From positions 70,579,688 through 70,643,687 of the forward strand of contig OX123196.2 of the NCBI GenBank assembly GCA_944739405.2: a stretch of DNA of 64,000 bases. The letters run 5' to 3'. Source of the stretch: Euclidia mi. Lineage: Eukaryota; Arthropoda; Insecta; Lepidoptera; Erebidae. Below, in pieces: positions 29,172 to 40,906 of this stretch (within the stretch, counting starts at the first letter, position 1; every line of letters begins with the position of its first letter). A program made the translations under genes and the position numbers. The notes beneath the pieces are model-generated. The model was not told where the DNA came from. It did no database searches and saw nothing but the letters and a program-made list of their open reading frames with translations.

Positions 29172-32159
29172 TCTTTTTACTCAATATCTCTGAAATATCA
29201 CAGTACAATGTTACACAATAGTATACATATACCTCCTACCTATACCCTCTCCCTCACGGATGTACGAGATCATCAGGTGGCTCGTTCCCGCCAACTGAAG
29301 TAGCAATAACAACAAATACAACTACAAAAAATATTTTAGTGCCGCTAACATGGCCATACCCTCGCGCTATACGTACAATTATAACTACTTAACTTTGGCA
29401 CTTACCAGACTCTTTGTGAACATGTGTTATTTTAATAATAGTATCTAATATAAGTCCTTTATTAGCAGAGCTAGTTTTGCGTTCATTTGAAGTTAGGGTA
29501 TCTTCTCTTATAGTACAAGCAATAATAAGACGTAAGCTGCTTAGGAAAAATATACCTATAATTATTAAAAAAAATATATTGCATTAAAACATATTTATAG
29601 TTATTAATGTAGAAGTTAAAAGAAAGTTCTAAGAACGCTTAGTTAAGTCTTTTATAAAACATATCGAACATTTTCAGACAGATTTAAAGATAATTTTCTA
29701 GAAACTATATTAATTATAATTTATGTGCAAAATAATGTGGTCCGTTTTTTATATTTTTGTTTATATTGTCTGATTGTTATTTTTATATTGCGTTGAGTCT
29801 TATTAATCGTTTAAAATACTATTGTTTTCTAAAAATTGATTCTGCATTAGATACACCACATTTGCGTCGAAAAAACAAAAGATGACACTGAGAACCTCTT
29901 TTCAAATAGCTTAATAGTATGCATCGTATTTAGAAAAACAGCGTATTTCAATGTATATATGTACGAAGCCTGTGAGCTATACATTATTAATTATTCAAAT
30001 CCTCATACCGGACCAGCTAGTCGCCACTAAATTTGCCTAAAATCTCTCTGGGGTGCGAAAATCTTATCAAAATTCCTTAGTCCATAGCACTTTGACAGAA
30101 GCATGGTGTCCACAGATGTAACATCATCAAAGCTGTCAAAGGCTTCTGCAAGTAAGAGACCGCTTCACTAATAGGATTCCAGCATAAATTGTAGTTTAAA
30201 TTCTGTTAAGTTGGCTCTAACGCCAGACGTAATATAGTTTGCGAACCAAGCTTGTATTATGACAGACATTAGTGCAATCCTGTGGCATAAGTTTGGGACG
30301 ACTTTGTGGTGCATTGTGATGTCCGTGGTTCTTTGTCTGGGTGTAGTTTAATTTGGCTTTTTGTATGACCAGGGAATATTCCGGTATATACTTTAACTAA
30401 GTTAGCTTGGATGCTACCATGCCAGGAGTTATGTCACCGCAGGAAGGGAGTGTTTCATCTGGAGTAGTATGTCCAGGAGACAGTTTAAGTATTTACTAGT
30501 TACCCACTAATCAGTGCAATTTCAAACAATACTCAATCCCATATTTTACCTCGCAAGGGGTGGATGTCATAATTCTTGCCGTAGAGTGTGCCTACGTTAT
30601 AAAAGCAGCGCGCTGATCAATTTTCATGTTATTGGCTTCAGAAGTTGAGGCTCTGCGAAAACATCGTAGTTAAGATATGTCTTATTATCAGCCGATTCGG
30701 ATACCAACAAACTTTGATCACACAACAATCAACTTTATTTTGTTGCTATAACGCCACAATTTTCTGTGACATCTTCACGAACTTTTAAGTCATTTACTCC
30801 TGTAACAAAACGATCAACAACTGCGACATTACTCGCCTTCATTTCCTGCAGACGCCTGCCATAGACGTCGTATTACAGATCAACTTTGAACTGTTTCTGT
30901 GCGAGACAACAAATTGAATAATTCATTCGTAGAACTGAATTGGCCAGAACATTAGAGTTAAAATGCAATGCACGTACATCTTGGAATAATGTTTTAGAGA
31001 ATGTCAAACAATTATAATCAAATAAAGATGGTGGATGGGAAGGTGTAGCTGTTGTCCACTGGCCATGAAATATCACGGCGAATTCACCGTAAAAATCTAT
31101 GGTCGACCGAGAAGCACTAGCAGTTTATCCAAGACTCGGCTCACTTATGAGTTGACTTTTGAATATAATACCAGCCCTATCAACAAGTAGAATCTCAAAA
31201 CACATAACCACGATTCCAAGAATTGATTACAATGCCACCAAAGCACCTGTCTGCGTAAATAACAAAGGCCAAAGAGAAAATCCAGCCAATCTCATCCTGT
31301 CCAATAGTTTGTAATTTTTGGCGGTTTTCCCTCTTTCACCGACATTATTGCTGATTGACTTGCACTAACTGTGAGGAGTGGTTATTCATCAGGCCCTCCA
31401 ATTTACCGTACACTACGTGACCGCTTCGGGGAACATCGGGTGACGTCGGCTGATTCCGCCAGATTCTTACCAAATTGCTGACAATAATGAATGGAGGGCC
31501 TTAGGGCACCTTATCCTTATTTTCGGACGGATCTTTCGTGTCCTTTTTTTTGTATAGTTTGGGTGGCCGAAGTAATTTTCTTTACAATAATGTCCATTAT
31601 GGCAAATGAAAAAAATATTTAGTTTAAAACTAAAATTGGGTTAAGACAAAGAGAAGTTCTGTTTTATATTTTAATACAAAATATAAAAACAAGCAACTCA
31701 TAGCTGGAACAAATCTGACAATGACTTCAAATAAGAAGTACCTACCTTAAAGTTAAATATGTAACCACTATTTCACGTTTTTTTAATTATTATAATAATT
31801 AGTAAAATAATAAAATAAACTTATTTAGATAAATACGAGTATGTATTGAAAATGTGTGCATTTTCATAAATTCAAAAGTCGCGTCGTTCTCTTTAAAATT
31901 ACAAATTCGCAATTAGCAGCTAAAATACTTAAAAAACAATGCATATCCATACAGGAATAAATTACAAAATGTATTCATTTAATATTTCCTATAAAAATAA
32001 TATTTCCAAATATTCAAAACATTCACGGGCCTCAATCACATACTTATTTGAAAAGCTACTAAATCGTCGAGGCGACCAGAAAGTATTACTTACTTCCTTT
32101 CGTTCATTAACTTTTTTCTGTAAGGTATCTATCATAATTAAAAATATGTATGTCAATCC
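29172..32159. other. No gene recognised
   Basis: AT-rich. 30000-31500 has moderately higher GC and may be a decayed element, but no frame on either strand gave a recognisable domain. AGGCCCTCCA at 31392 and TGGAGGGCCT at 31493 form a short inverted pair about 110 bases across. Confidence 0.4.
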
Positions 32160-32275
32160 ATTGTCTAGTACCCATAGTACAAGCTCTGCTTAGTTTGGGA
32201 CTAGATGGTGTTGCGTGTATTATATGTATTGTATCTATATTTATTTTTACTTATAAATAAATTGAATTGAATTTC
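32160..32275 (+). repeat. Family F repeat tail
   Basis: GTCTAGTACCCATAGTACAA and GCTCTGCTTAGTTTGGGACT are the reverse complement of 17652-17690, followed by a tail TAAATTGAATTGAATT. Confidence 0.6.
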
Positions 32276-32630
32276 CAAATAAATATGAAAATAAGAACCA
32301 TTACATAAATATTAGTAACTATGTAAAGTATTTACAACCAATATTTTTTTTTTCCTCAATATTATATTATTATACAAATATTAAGGCGATGATAGACAAG
32401 ACAGAATTCGCAACAAGAATTTCGAATTTTGGTTGATCATCACCAAAGAAGTAAAAAGGATTCCTTGATTAGTTGCCTGCCTTGCAGGGTACAAATAAGG
32501 ATACAGCAAAACAATCAAATAACATTAATCACTGGATGTGGATCACACATGGTTTTATGTGGATCGACCCCACAACACTTAGGCTAGGCTAGGCTATTCA
32601 TCTCACCATGTCTAAACATGATTCATATAA

Positions 32631-33324
32631 CGCCGTCCCCGGAGAATAAAATGATAACTGCCATTGTCTTAGTTTAAGTGTTGTCATTTTTGGGATCTGT
32701 GGGTGCTTATACATCTATCTATATCTATATGCTTATACGCTCAATTTTTTTCCTAATTTTTATACAGTTATTTACGAAGTTACAAAATATTACAATAGTA
32801 TTCGAAGATTTAAAACAAGTTTTAAATTACGAGAATAAAGTGTTAATATAGTATTGTCAAAATTTATTCCCACTTGTTAGTATGACAAACAGTCATGGAA
32901 TTATGTTCTCATGCGACTAGATAATGATAAATGCAGTTATCATTTTATTCTCGTTCAAAACCATCCAGTCGCTCTGTATAAGACGTGTTAATAATATGAC
33001 TGTTATGGATTTGAAAAATGATAAGTAAAGAGTACAATATTTGATTCTGGTCAGGCTGTACGTAGAATAAAATGATAATCGCCGTTAAACAACTTAGATG
33101 ATGGCTAATTTTGACTAACCTTTTATTTTTGAAATAATATATCTATTTTGATAATAAGGCATATTTCACTTAAACATTTAGAATAAACAAAAAAAACCTT
33201 CTTTGAAAGCTTACAATCATCTGCCTACGTCCAGTGTTTAAGGAGCAATCGACGAAAATATGTTTTTTAGTTTTCCTGTAAAGTTGCATTTTTGTAGTTA
33301 TCATTTTATTCTCCGGGGACGGCG
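32631..33324. mobile_element. 694-bp MITE with perfect 28-bp inverted ends
   Basis: CGCCGTCCCCGGAGAATAAA (plus ATGATAAC) at 32631-32658 is exactly reverse-complementary to 33297-33324, and ATAA flanks both ends. Two further internal copies of the GAATAAAATGATAA core, at about 32936 and 33065, point in alternate directions. No transposase frame. Confidence 0.8.
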
Positions 33325-34562
33325 ATAATTTAGAGTCCTTGATATTAGCCTACTTTACAAACTATCCCATTGCTGGACAAAATGACTTGACTAGTCTTGA
33401 AGGACTAAGGTATCAGTCCTTCAAGACTTAGTCCCTTAAAGAGCTTCTTGCTAAAAAAATGTATCGTCTAATGTTTTGGTCAATTCGCCCACGTTTTCTC
33501 CACTATCACTATAGAAACTCCTTATCACAAAAATACAGTCCACACTCTAAATAACTTCAGCGGGCACGTCACAACTTTAAAAGCATTCAGAATCTTATCT
33601 ACGTCATGATAACTCGATATGTTTGAATAGTCGGACGTGCGTCAATATTTACTGACTTTAGTATTTACTTAACTCTGAATTACTTAGTTTCATGTTTGTC
33701 TTGTAATTGAGTTTATATGTTTTCATGTCATACTATTTATACATTCTGTTTAAAATATTGATTACTATGTACCCATCTAGTCATTCCAAAACAGTAATAA
33801 TTAAATACATAAATTACTATTAAAATTTGAATTCTAAATGCAAAAAGATTGAACCAAATTTGAGGAGTTTTAGCATATTAAAGAAAAACTTGAGGGAGTT
33901 GAAAGAGAATAGTAAAAGTTACCACATACAATAATCATTTATACTATATCTGATTTGATGACATCAGGTTACCTTTGATCAATGTGTGAAGCCGCGAAAA
34001 CAGCTTAATCCAGCATTATCTATACGACAATACAAGTTACTATAATCGCATCGCATCTGAACTATGCAACTTGAAAAAAATCAATAACAAAAAGAAACTA
34101 ATAACAAGAAGAAATATTTGGTCGAAATATCCTTTCTCCTCCTTGCCACTGTCTCTAATAGGCAATCTGACAAGCATCTTATATTTCCACAAATTCTTGT
34201 ATTCCGTCGTTCTCTTATTCAAATGTTATATTTTCTTCCACAACATAATATGGTGTTCACTCGTTTACGATTTCTTATCTTCCTTATTTTTATCGGCCGC
34301 GCGTGTTTCGATTTCATCGTGGTTCTCATCTCGCGATATTTTATCGCAATTGTCGTCAAAGAGTATTATTCGATTTGGCGTGAGATGATTCTTGGCTTAA
34401 TGGTGTCAACTAGGCTTAGAAATATTCTTACGTAGTATTCGAAATAATTTCTTCCTATTATTATCTAGGACGAAAACGATTTTCCTTTTATGGGTACTTC
34501 ATTTCTGCTGCCTTTTTCTCACTTTTCCAGATTCAGTTTGCTGCTACAATTTCTTCATCGCC
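33325..34562. other. No gene recognised
   Basis: AT-rich. Overlapping open frames at 34071-34435 occur on both strands. The minus frame near 34290-34370 is acidic (SRDENHDEIETRAADKNKED), which could be an exon or chance. Confidence 0.3.
33393..33428. repeat. Perfect 14-bp hairpin
   Basis: AGTCTTGAAGGACT, an 8-base loop and AGTCCTTCAAGACT. Pairing extends to about 18 bp with one bulge. Confidence 0.8.
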
Positions 34563-34568
34563 TTTATT
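34563..34568 (-). terminator. Candidate polyadenylation signal AATAAA
   Basis: TTTATT on the plus strand, about 125 bases past the stop codon of the secreted-protein gene. The hexamer is common in AT-rich DNA. Confidence 0.4.
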
Positions 34569-34692
34569 GCTATGCGCTGTGGCAAATATATCATATTTTT
34601 GCCTCAGTCACCAAAGTCCCATTTCATCACAAACATGTAACCAAAATTGTCTGTTAATAACTTTGATCGACTATTTTACGTTGCACTTAAAA

Positions 34693-35512
34693 TTAATTAG
34701 TATACACTTCTATATTCCCATTACTATCCGTATGCACGTTTATAACTAGCTGAACAGACCCAGTTCCAACACCTGTATTAGCTATAACGTCCATAGGCAC
34801 TTCCAGTCCTGTTGTGACTCCTGTGACCATAGTGCCCAGGAGACGGCCAGTCGGAGCTGATGATGTACTGGCTATAAGAAACACTAGAGCCAGTATCAAG
34901 TACTTGGTAGTCCTGAAATAAACAAAAGGATATTGTTAGTAAGGGATCTTATTTCAAAAAGGGTTGAAGTGGCTCGGGGACAACTCTTGAACTCGTTGAA
35001 ATAAGTGGGTGTAGGATCAATGACAAGGTGGCTAGACATACGTGCTACCAGATCCTCAAAAGAAAGAGTGGGCTTTACATGCCCTTTATACTTATTTACT
35101 TCCTCATACATTCGAACTTAAGCATTATATTCGTTTTCTGGAGTAGCGCCCGGATAAGTTTTCATTTCAGTGCTGAAGAGTACTTTATTTTTTAACCTCT
35201 GGGATGTTGTTAAAGTACTCTGCTCCTTGTTATTTGTAGAGCATTCGAACTTTTAATAGTCTTTACTAGTACTAAAATTACACAGGCTATAGTAAGACTT
35301 GGTTGATTATTAAGTTCCCAACTGGTAACTTATTAATTGGTAGCACAGTAATAAGGATTATAATAATGATACACTCAAACAAAAACACTTATTTCTTGAA
35401 CACTATAAGATCTGCAATGAACTAAATGATTCAAATTACTAGATACTTTTTCACGATTCACCAAAATAATATAATCAGTTTTAAATAACACTTTAAATTC
35501 TTTAACTCACAT
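34693..35512 (-). CDS. Small secreted protein, two exons, start codon split by the intron
   Basis: Exon 1 contributes only AT (35512-35511) before the donor GTGAGT. Exon 2 (34912-34693) follows the acceptor TTATTTCAG and begins with G, so splicing creates ATG and a 73-residue protein ending in TAA. It starts MTTKYLILALVFLIASTSSA, a textbook signal peptide with a likely cleavage at SSA-PTG. The mature part of about 53 residues is rich in Gly, Thr and Val (GTMVTGVTTGLEVPMDV, TDSNGNIEVYTN), has no cysteine and matches no family I know. A possible poly(A) signal (AATAAA on the minus strand) lies at 34568-34563. The product would be a secreted small protein of unknown role. An unspliced start (TTG or internal) would lose the N-terminus of the signal, so the spliced model is preferred. 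Confidence 0.65.
34975..35252 (-). pseudogene. Unidentified coding-like frame with one stop, inside the secreted-protein intron
   Basis: The minus-strand frame from 35252 reads KFECSTNNKEQSTLTTSQRL, then VLFSTEMKTYPGATPENEY. A TAA stop follows at 35120-35118, then in the same frame come MYEEVNKYKGHVKPTLSFED and LVARMSSHLVIDPTPTYFN. The composition is protein-like, not AT-noise, but I do not recognise the family. It may be a fragment of a mobile element or a gene remnant. Confidence 0.3.
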
Positions 35513-35639
35513 TTCTAAAACCGCAGACCAAAGTCTGCAGCCTGCAGTTGATCTTAACGCTCGCGAAACTCTTTAGGACTGGCATCGAACCAATAGATAA
35601 ACTGTTTCAGATACCATCTAATCTATATCTCATCATTTC

Positions 35640-36290
35640 TATCAAAAATAAATTCGATCGATTTCCAACTGTAATTTGAAGTGCACAAAGTAGATGTTTT
35701 GTTGAATCAAACGTGTGAAAGCAGGTTGAAGAAATATGTATTATTGTAAGAGTTGATATGTGTGAAACGTTTCCTGTGACTGATAAACTTTTGACGTTAC
35801 CTAATCGTGGGAACGACGGTAAGCAGGTGCTTAAGCAATAGTTGCGATCACCCAGTATTATAGAAGAAAACTAATGCGAGTGATGTCCAACTTGCTATCT
35901 CCTTCATAAAATTATTGCCGATTTACCAGTATTTCTGTCATATTCGATCATCCAATGTATGAAGATACAGATTATTGTCATCCTGAAAAGATAATTCATG
36001 TAATATGTCCATAATATCAAAACTTCGACCACACCATGATTTACCAAAATTGATAAACGATTACTTTATCGTATTGTCCAGCATTGAGTAAGGTTTATAA
36101 TGCACCAAATTAAGATGATAATGATTTTCTTATGATATTCGACATTAACTGCAAGAACATGTTGGATTCTATCCTCAAGCTATCTTCAAGCTTCTTTGAA
36201 TCATTGATGCTCCATTGCCACATAACTATGCTATCGTTCTGCCGTATTACAACAAAATCATCACTAATCTCCCTGTCTTCTTGTCCGCAG
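35640..36290. other. No exon recognised upstream of the CUB exon
   Basis: AT-rich. Presumed intron of the CUB gene. No first exon was identified between the secreted-protein gene and 36291. Confidence 0.35.
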
Positions 36291-36514
36291 ATTATATGGA
36301 GTCCCTGTGCAAGGACCACTTCTTGCAGCGTCAGTACCGCAAAGTCGACGGCGGAGTGCTGTGGTCGCGCAACGAACGCAACCTGGACTGCACGGTGACG
36401 TTCCAGACGCACAGCATCTTGCAGCGGTTCATGCTACACTTTGACCTGCTGCAGTTGGACTGCAACGATCATCTGTATGTGTACGATGGCGCGCATGCTA
36501 CGGCACCGCCTAAG
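36291..36514 (+). CDS. CUB-domain protein, internal exon (first half of a CUB domain)
   Basis: The acceptor TCTTGTCCGCAG ends at 36290 and the donor GTAAGT starts at 36515. The exon carries two leading bases and 74 codons: YMESLCKDHFLQRQYRKVDG, GVLWSRNERNLDCTVTF, FMLHFDLLQLDCNDHLYVYD, GAHATAPPK. It has the CUB pattern: a first Cys, a second Cys about 26 residues later, the aromatic-rich F.L.FDLL.LDC.D.L.VYDG strand with acidic calcium-site-like residues, and a third Cys. CUB domains mediate extracellular protein-protein binding in receptors, proteases and developmental proteins. It ends in phase 0, matching the exon at 51148. Codons are GC-rich compared with the flanks. The exact gene is not recognised. 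Confidence 0.85.
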
Positions 36515-36552
36515 GTAAGTCTGAAGCACCTTTGAATAAAAAAATTAAGTCT

Positions 36553-36985
36553 AAGGGTCGGCACATATCTGACGGAAGATGCGTCGAACGTATCTTCGGT
36601 CGCGTCTATTCCGCCAAATGAGTCGGTACACATCTGACGGAAAATGCGTCGAGCGTATCTACATCGGTCGCGTCTATTCTGTCAAATTAGACCTACTACA
36701 TTACGGGTCTAGTCAGTTTCTGCGTTCAGCAACTACAGTACGGTTGCTTTGTATGACATTTAATTTTAAAACGTCAGTCAAAATTCACGTGGTGCGTGGT
36801 GCGCGCGACGTCGACCGATAATGCGTTGACGGAAACGGAACAGACGCTGTACGCTCGACGTACTAATGGATCTTCGGTCAGGTGTGAAAGGTTGAATGTT
36901 TTTCTATATATTTGTATGTTTTGGCGTTACGCGACACGACCGATAATACGTGACGCATCTTCCGTCAGATATGTTCCGACCCTAA
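36553..36985. mobile_element. MITE with inverted ends of about 32 bp and an internal tandem duplication
   Basis: AGGGTCGGCACATATCTGAC and GGAAGATGCGTC at the left mirror the right end (GACGCATCTTCCGTCAGATA then TGTTCCGACCCT). The first 67 or so bases are tandemly duplicated (CATCTGACGGAAAATGCGTC at about 36630). Lies 38 bases after the CUB exon donor. Open frames across it are noise. Confidence 0.75.
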
Positions 36986-39412
36986 AGAATCTTTAAATTT
37001 AAATTTTAAAAGAGTTAAAGTTACTTTCTATTTAGTAGATAGATAGACCAGATTTATTAAAAGTTTGTTAAAAGCACTTTGTAGCGTTGTAGGTATAAGG
37101 TGTGACATTGTATAACATAGGATCATCTTAGGACAAACAAAAATATTCCTTCATCGTATGGCCGTAAACCTGAAGTTAGAGATCTCAACGAAAATGTGAC
37201 AGGATGGTTCAGCTTCTTATATGACATTGTGTAACATTGAGGTTTCAGTTTTAAAACGTTTATGTCATAATCTTTATTGTCCTAAATTAATTATTTTTGC
37301 GGTGCCATGCCAACACAATATTCACACTTTTATTCTAAAATAAGAACAATATATTTTTAAGATTATTCAATGAAATTGATTCAATCACCGAACACATCAG
37401 ACAGAATTTAATTTAAAAGCATGTTCAGGAGGCCAATCCTAGTTTGGGCACTAATTGATCACTTTCGAGACATTCGTCGATACAAACATTTTTCCATACA
37501 TTTTCCAAAAGCGCCCCTGGCGAATAGTACCGGTCAGTAGTCTACCAGGGGCGCTTTTAGAGAATGAACAAATCGAATGCAATCCATTGGCAAAACTAGT
37601 TGGACAGATTCGGACTAGGCCTCCAGGATTATAACAATTCGGATGAATACAAGAAACACAAACATAATAAAAACGTTAATCTAAATAAATCCTCAGTAGG
37701 TTGGTGCAGAGGCGGTCACAAGCGAGCCCTCATCTCATTACTTGCTCTACAAAACGCTCTCACACACAAAAATGTCGTCCTTTTATCCGTCCGTTCAAAG
37801 CTGCAAAAAGAATTCTGTAATTTTCCGTCGTGCAATAAAAAGCAACCAAAGGGTACCGCAGTTAAACCGTCGTACTTGCACGTTGACGAAATATCTCAAA
37901 CTTCCGACACTAGTTCTTTTCAAGAGATCTCTTTGAATAAATCTGTAGGCTTCCCGTGAAAAGAAAAAAGATTAAAAAAATTACAGCTTAATGAGTGTGA
38001 ATTTCTATGTTCTTTATTTTGCAGCCTTCTATTAAGTTAAGTGAGGCCAGATTAAGAGTAAATTGAATTGTCAACGACTTAGGGCCGGAGTCTAGCATTC
38101 CTCATTAGCATACCGTTGGAGGCATCTTTAATAAATTAGCGTTGCGATAACGCGGCGAGGGGCGAGGGGACGGGACGGGAATGGACCGGGGCCGGAATGA
38201 GACCGGATCGGCATCGTCGTGAATTGGAGGGTAATTGCCGACTTGGATTCCCTTCAAATTAGTTATTAAGACTTTTAATATTCATAGGTACGTAATGAAA
38301 AATAATAAGATTTTTTCGATGTGATTTATGCGGCTACATTGATTTTAATTGTTTCTCGAGTCAGGTCTGGTTACTGCTAATAAAAACTTTTAAATGAGTT
38401 TCTGCTGACACGCCGCGAAATACTTTATATCCAAGCCTGATAAAATAATAATCTAGAATAATAGGTACTATTCAAAGTAATTGCAACATCCCAGAAACGG
38501 GTGAGTTCTTTACTAAATTCATTGAGACATTGCATAAACAAAGTTTACATTTTACACTCCGTTCACATGACAACACAGACAATAATCCAAAAGCATCTTC
38601 AAAGACAAGAATGATGACTGCGCGAGTTTCAAACTTGGCACATATTCTATCTTCATCTCCACATCTTTCCAAGTCGCGATTAAAGTAATTAGTATAATTT
38701 CAGAGAATCCCCAGTCTTCATTATAGATTCATGCTATGTCCCTCGGAGGTATATTAAATAGGACGCCATTTTCGAGAGTCCTCGCATACCACCCCTGCTC
38801 CATTCACAGCATACTATATTTAAGTCTATCTCAGTAATGTGCTGTTTTTACATCAGACTATGTTCTCTATAGTCACTGCGTCATTACTGAGGGTGCTCGA
38901 GTATTCTTTGTGACTTTGTAACTCTGTACCTATTTGTATTCAAAATTATGCTTCTTTTCACAGCGCAAGTAATGCTTTCTGAAATTAACTGTATGACAGT
39001 TAAGTAATTATTATTAAAACTACAAATGGAGGTGAAATATATAAAGAGGGAGAAAAAGAACAGGTGTGGAAAATAAACTTAACGTATTACCGTGTGAAAC
39101 TAAGCAACAGTAATATAAAATATGTGGCCGCGCCATATAAAATTAATTTTATTTTTAAGAATAATGATATTGATAGAATTCTCATAGTATCGTCGGATCC
39201 TTAACTAAGTAGAGCTAGGTATTCAGCTAACTGATAAAAATATTTAGTTATACGGACTAGACTGGTGATGATGATGGATAATATCAAAATGGATCAACTG
39301 AAAGTTCGCAATCCTTACATCATACTTTATGTGTCGTGTATGTACCGATGTAGTCGTATCGTGACCATTGAACTGTCCAGCGTGTATCTTTGATTATGTA
39401 GCCACTGATACG
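36986..39412. other. CUB-gene intron, no exon recognised
   Basis: AT-rich. It holds a short hairpin at 37507-37558 (AAAAGCGCCCCTGG and its complement, 24-base loop) and a GC-rich block at 38140-38225. The 119-codon frame at 37600-37959 lacks splice context and any known motif. Confidence 0.4.
37507..37558. repeat. Short foldback element
   Basis: Perfect 14-bp arms AAAAGCGCCCCTGG and CCAGGGGCGCTTTT, extended by imperfect pairing (CATTTTC/CATTCTC) outside. Confidence 0.7.
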
Positions 39413-39852
39413 TTAAAGCCTCGTATTCATTAGGGGACATTTGTCCCGCGATCTTCTCGCCCGACACGAATTCTACGTGTTGAGCGACGTCGCGGGGGAC
39501 ATCGCCCGACATCGCAGGCGCCATCTACGTGTCGGGGAACAAGTCGCTTGTCGACGGTCCGATAGCGTCGACCTTGCGCGACTTCGTGTCCCTTGACAGT
39601 TGCCGACGGCATTTGACTTGTGAGGACGTGTGTTGCTATTTGTTCCGCGACTACCTGCGATTATAGCACACTTCGTTGGTCCACACTACCAACGAAACTG
39701 TGTTAACAATTAGGCGACATCTCGATCACAATGCCAGTATGTGGACGAGCGAAATGTCGGTCGACATTGTCGCGGGACAGTCGCACGTAAATGTCCTGCG
39801 ACTGTTCGGGATAAGTCGCGCGACTTTGTCCCCTAGTGAATACATGGCTTAA
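39413..39852. mobile_element. MITE with TTAA flanks (piggyBac-like candidate)
   Basis: TTAA at 39413-39416 and 39849-39852 flanks inverted ends: AGCCTCGTATTCATTAGGGG then ACA, against AGCCATGTATTCACTAGGGG then ACA on the other strand. The interior has repeated GTCGCG/CGCGAC motifs and no gene. One extra A on the left leaves the exact boundary uncertain. Confidence 0.65.
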
Positions 39853-40890
39853 GAGACAAAGCACGCAAAGATAATAAATGATTTCACAAATATTCTTTAC
39901 ATTTCACAAGCTCCATTTTATAAACCAATTCTTTTCCATCTTATTAAGTCAAATAAAAGCGACCTACAAATTAATTTGCATGAAAATCTAAAAATCATTA
40001 AGACGCCAGGTGATCGCAAATAATTAACAAAGCAAAGTGCGATGCAACTTCTGTCAATTTTAAATTCAAATTTGTTAAGTTCTTACGGTTCGAACAAAGA
40101 CTAACCAAGTTTGGCTGCTTTTGTACCTCAGCCAAGTTTTCCAAGATGTTTATTTTCTTCTTCAACACAAATGTTTTTACTTTGAAGATTGTGAATTAAT
40201 ATTATAGGTAAATATTGTGTTTTGGGTAAGCCGTAGCATTGATAAATAAGATAACGACGTGAATAGACATGGTATTAACAGAAATGTTTACCGAAATGAG
40301 ATTTCCTTGAAAATATTTTCTTTTTATAGAAAGTAAGATTCTTTGTACTTACCAGTCAACATTCGCCTACAGATGAATAAATCAAGTTACATTCAGATTA
40401 GAATGAGAAATACTAAGGGACGTGTCGAATTAAATATCCATTTCGTCCCGTTCTGTAATTTCCATTTATTTTTTAATCTCACTGACAATTTTATACAGCT
40501 GGACCAGTTTGATAAAGGAAGGAAAGCAATGGAGGTTTGCAATAATGTTTTAGGGACATAATTTTTTTTGTAAATATCCAAGCGAAAACAAACACGCAAT
40601 CATTCGTTTGGTAGGCGATGATTTAATTAATGCCGAACATGAAATTCGTAACAACTGAGGCAGCCACGTTGTTCATTGGCACAATTTTGCACTTACGCTA
40701 TTAACTATTGATTTTTAGGCCTCACTTGCATTCTATCATTGTTCAAATAGCAGTTATTCTAAGAAATAGAATATTAGACTCAGCAACTCTTATTAACAAG
40801 ATGTCTGAAAATATTACCTAAATAAAATCTGGCTAAGAATGCCTAAGAATGACGAATCCTACTGCCCACTACTTAATAAACTAAAAAGTT
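39853..40890. other. CUB-gene intron, no feature recognised
   Basis: AT-rich DNA. The open frames at 40343-40599 on both strands overlap and show no domain. Confidence 0.4.
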
Positions 40891-40906
40891 AATTACTGTT
40901 TTTACC

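Noticed and set aside
37600..37959. 119-codon frame on the plus strand
   Set aside because: No known motif, low complexity (Lys/Asn/Ser), no splice sites in phase with the CUB exons.
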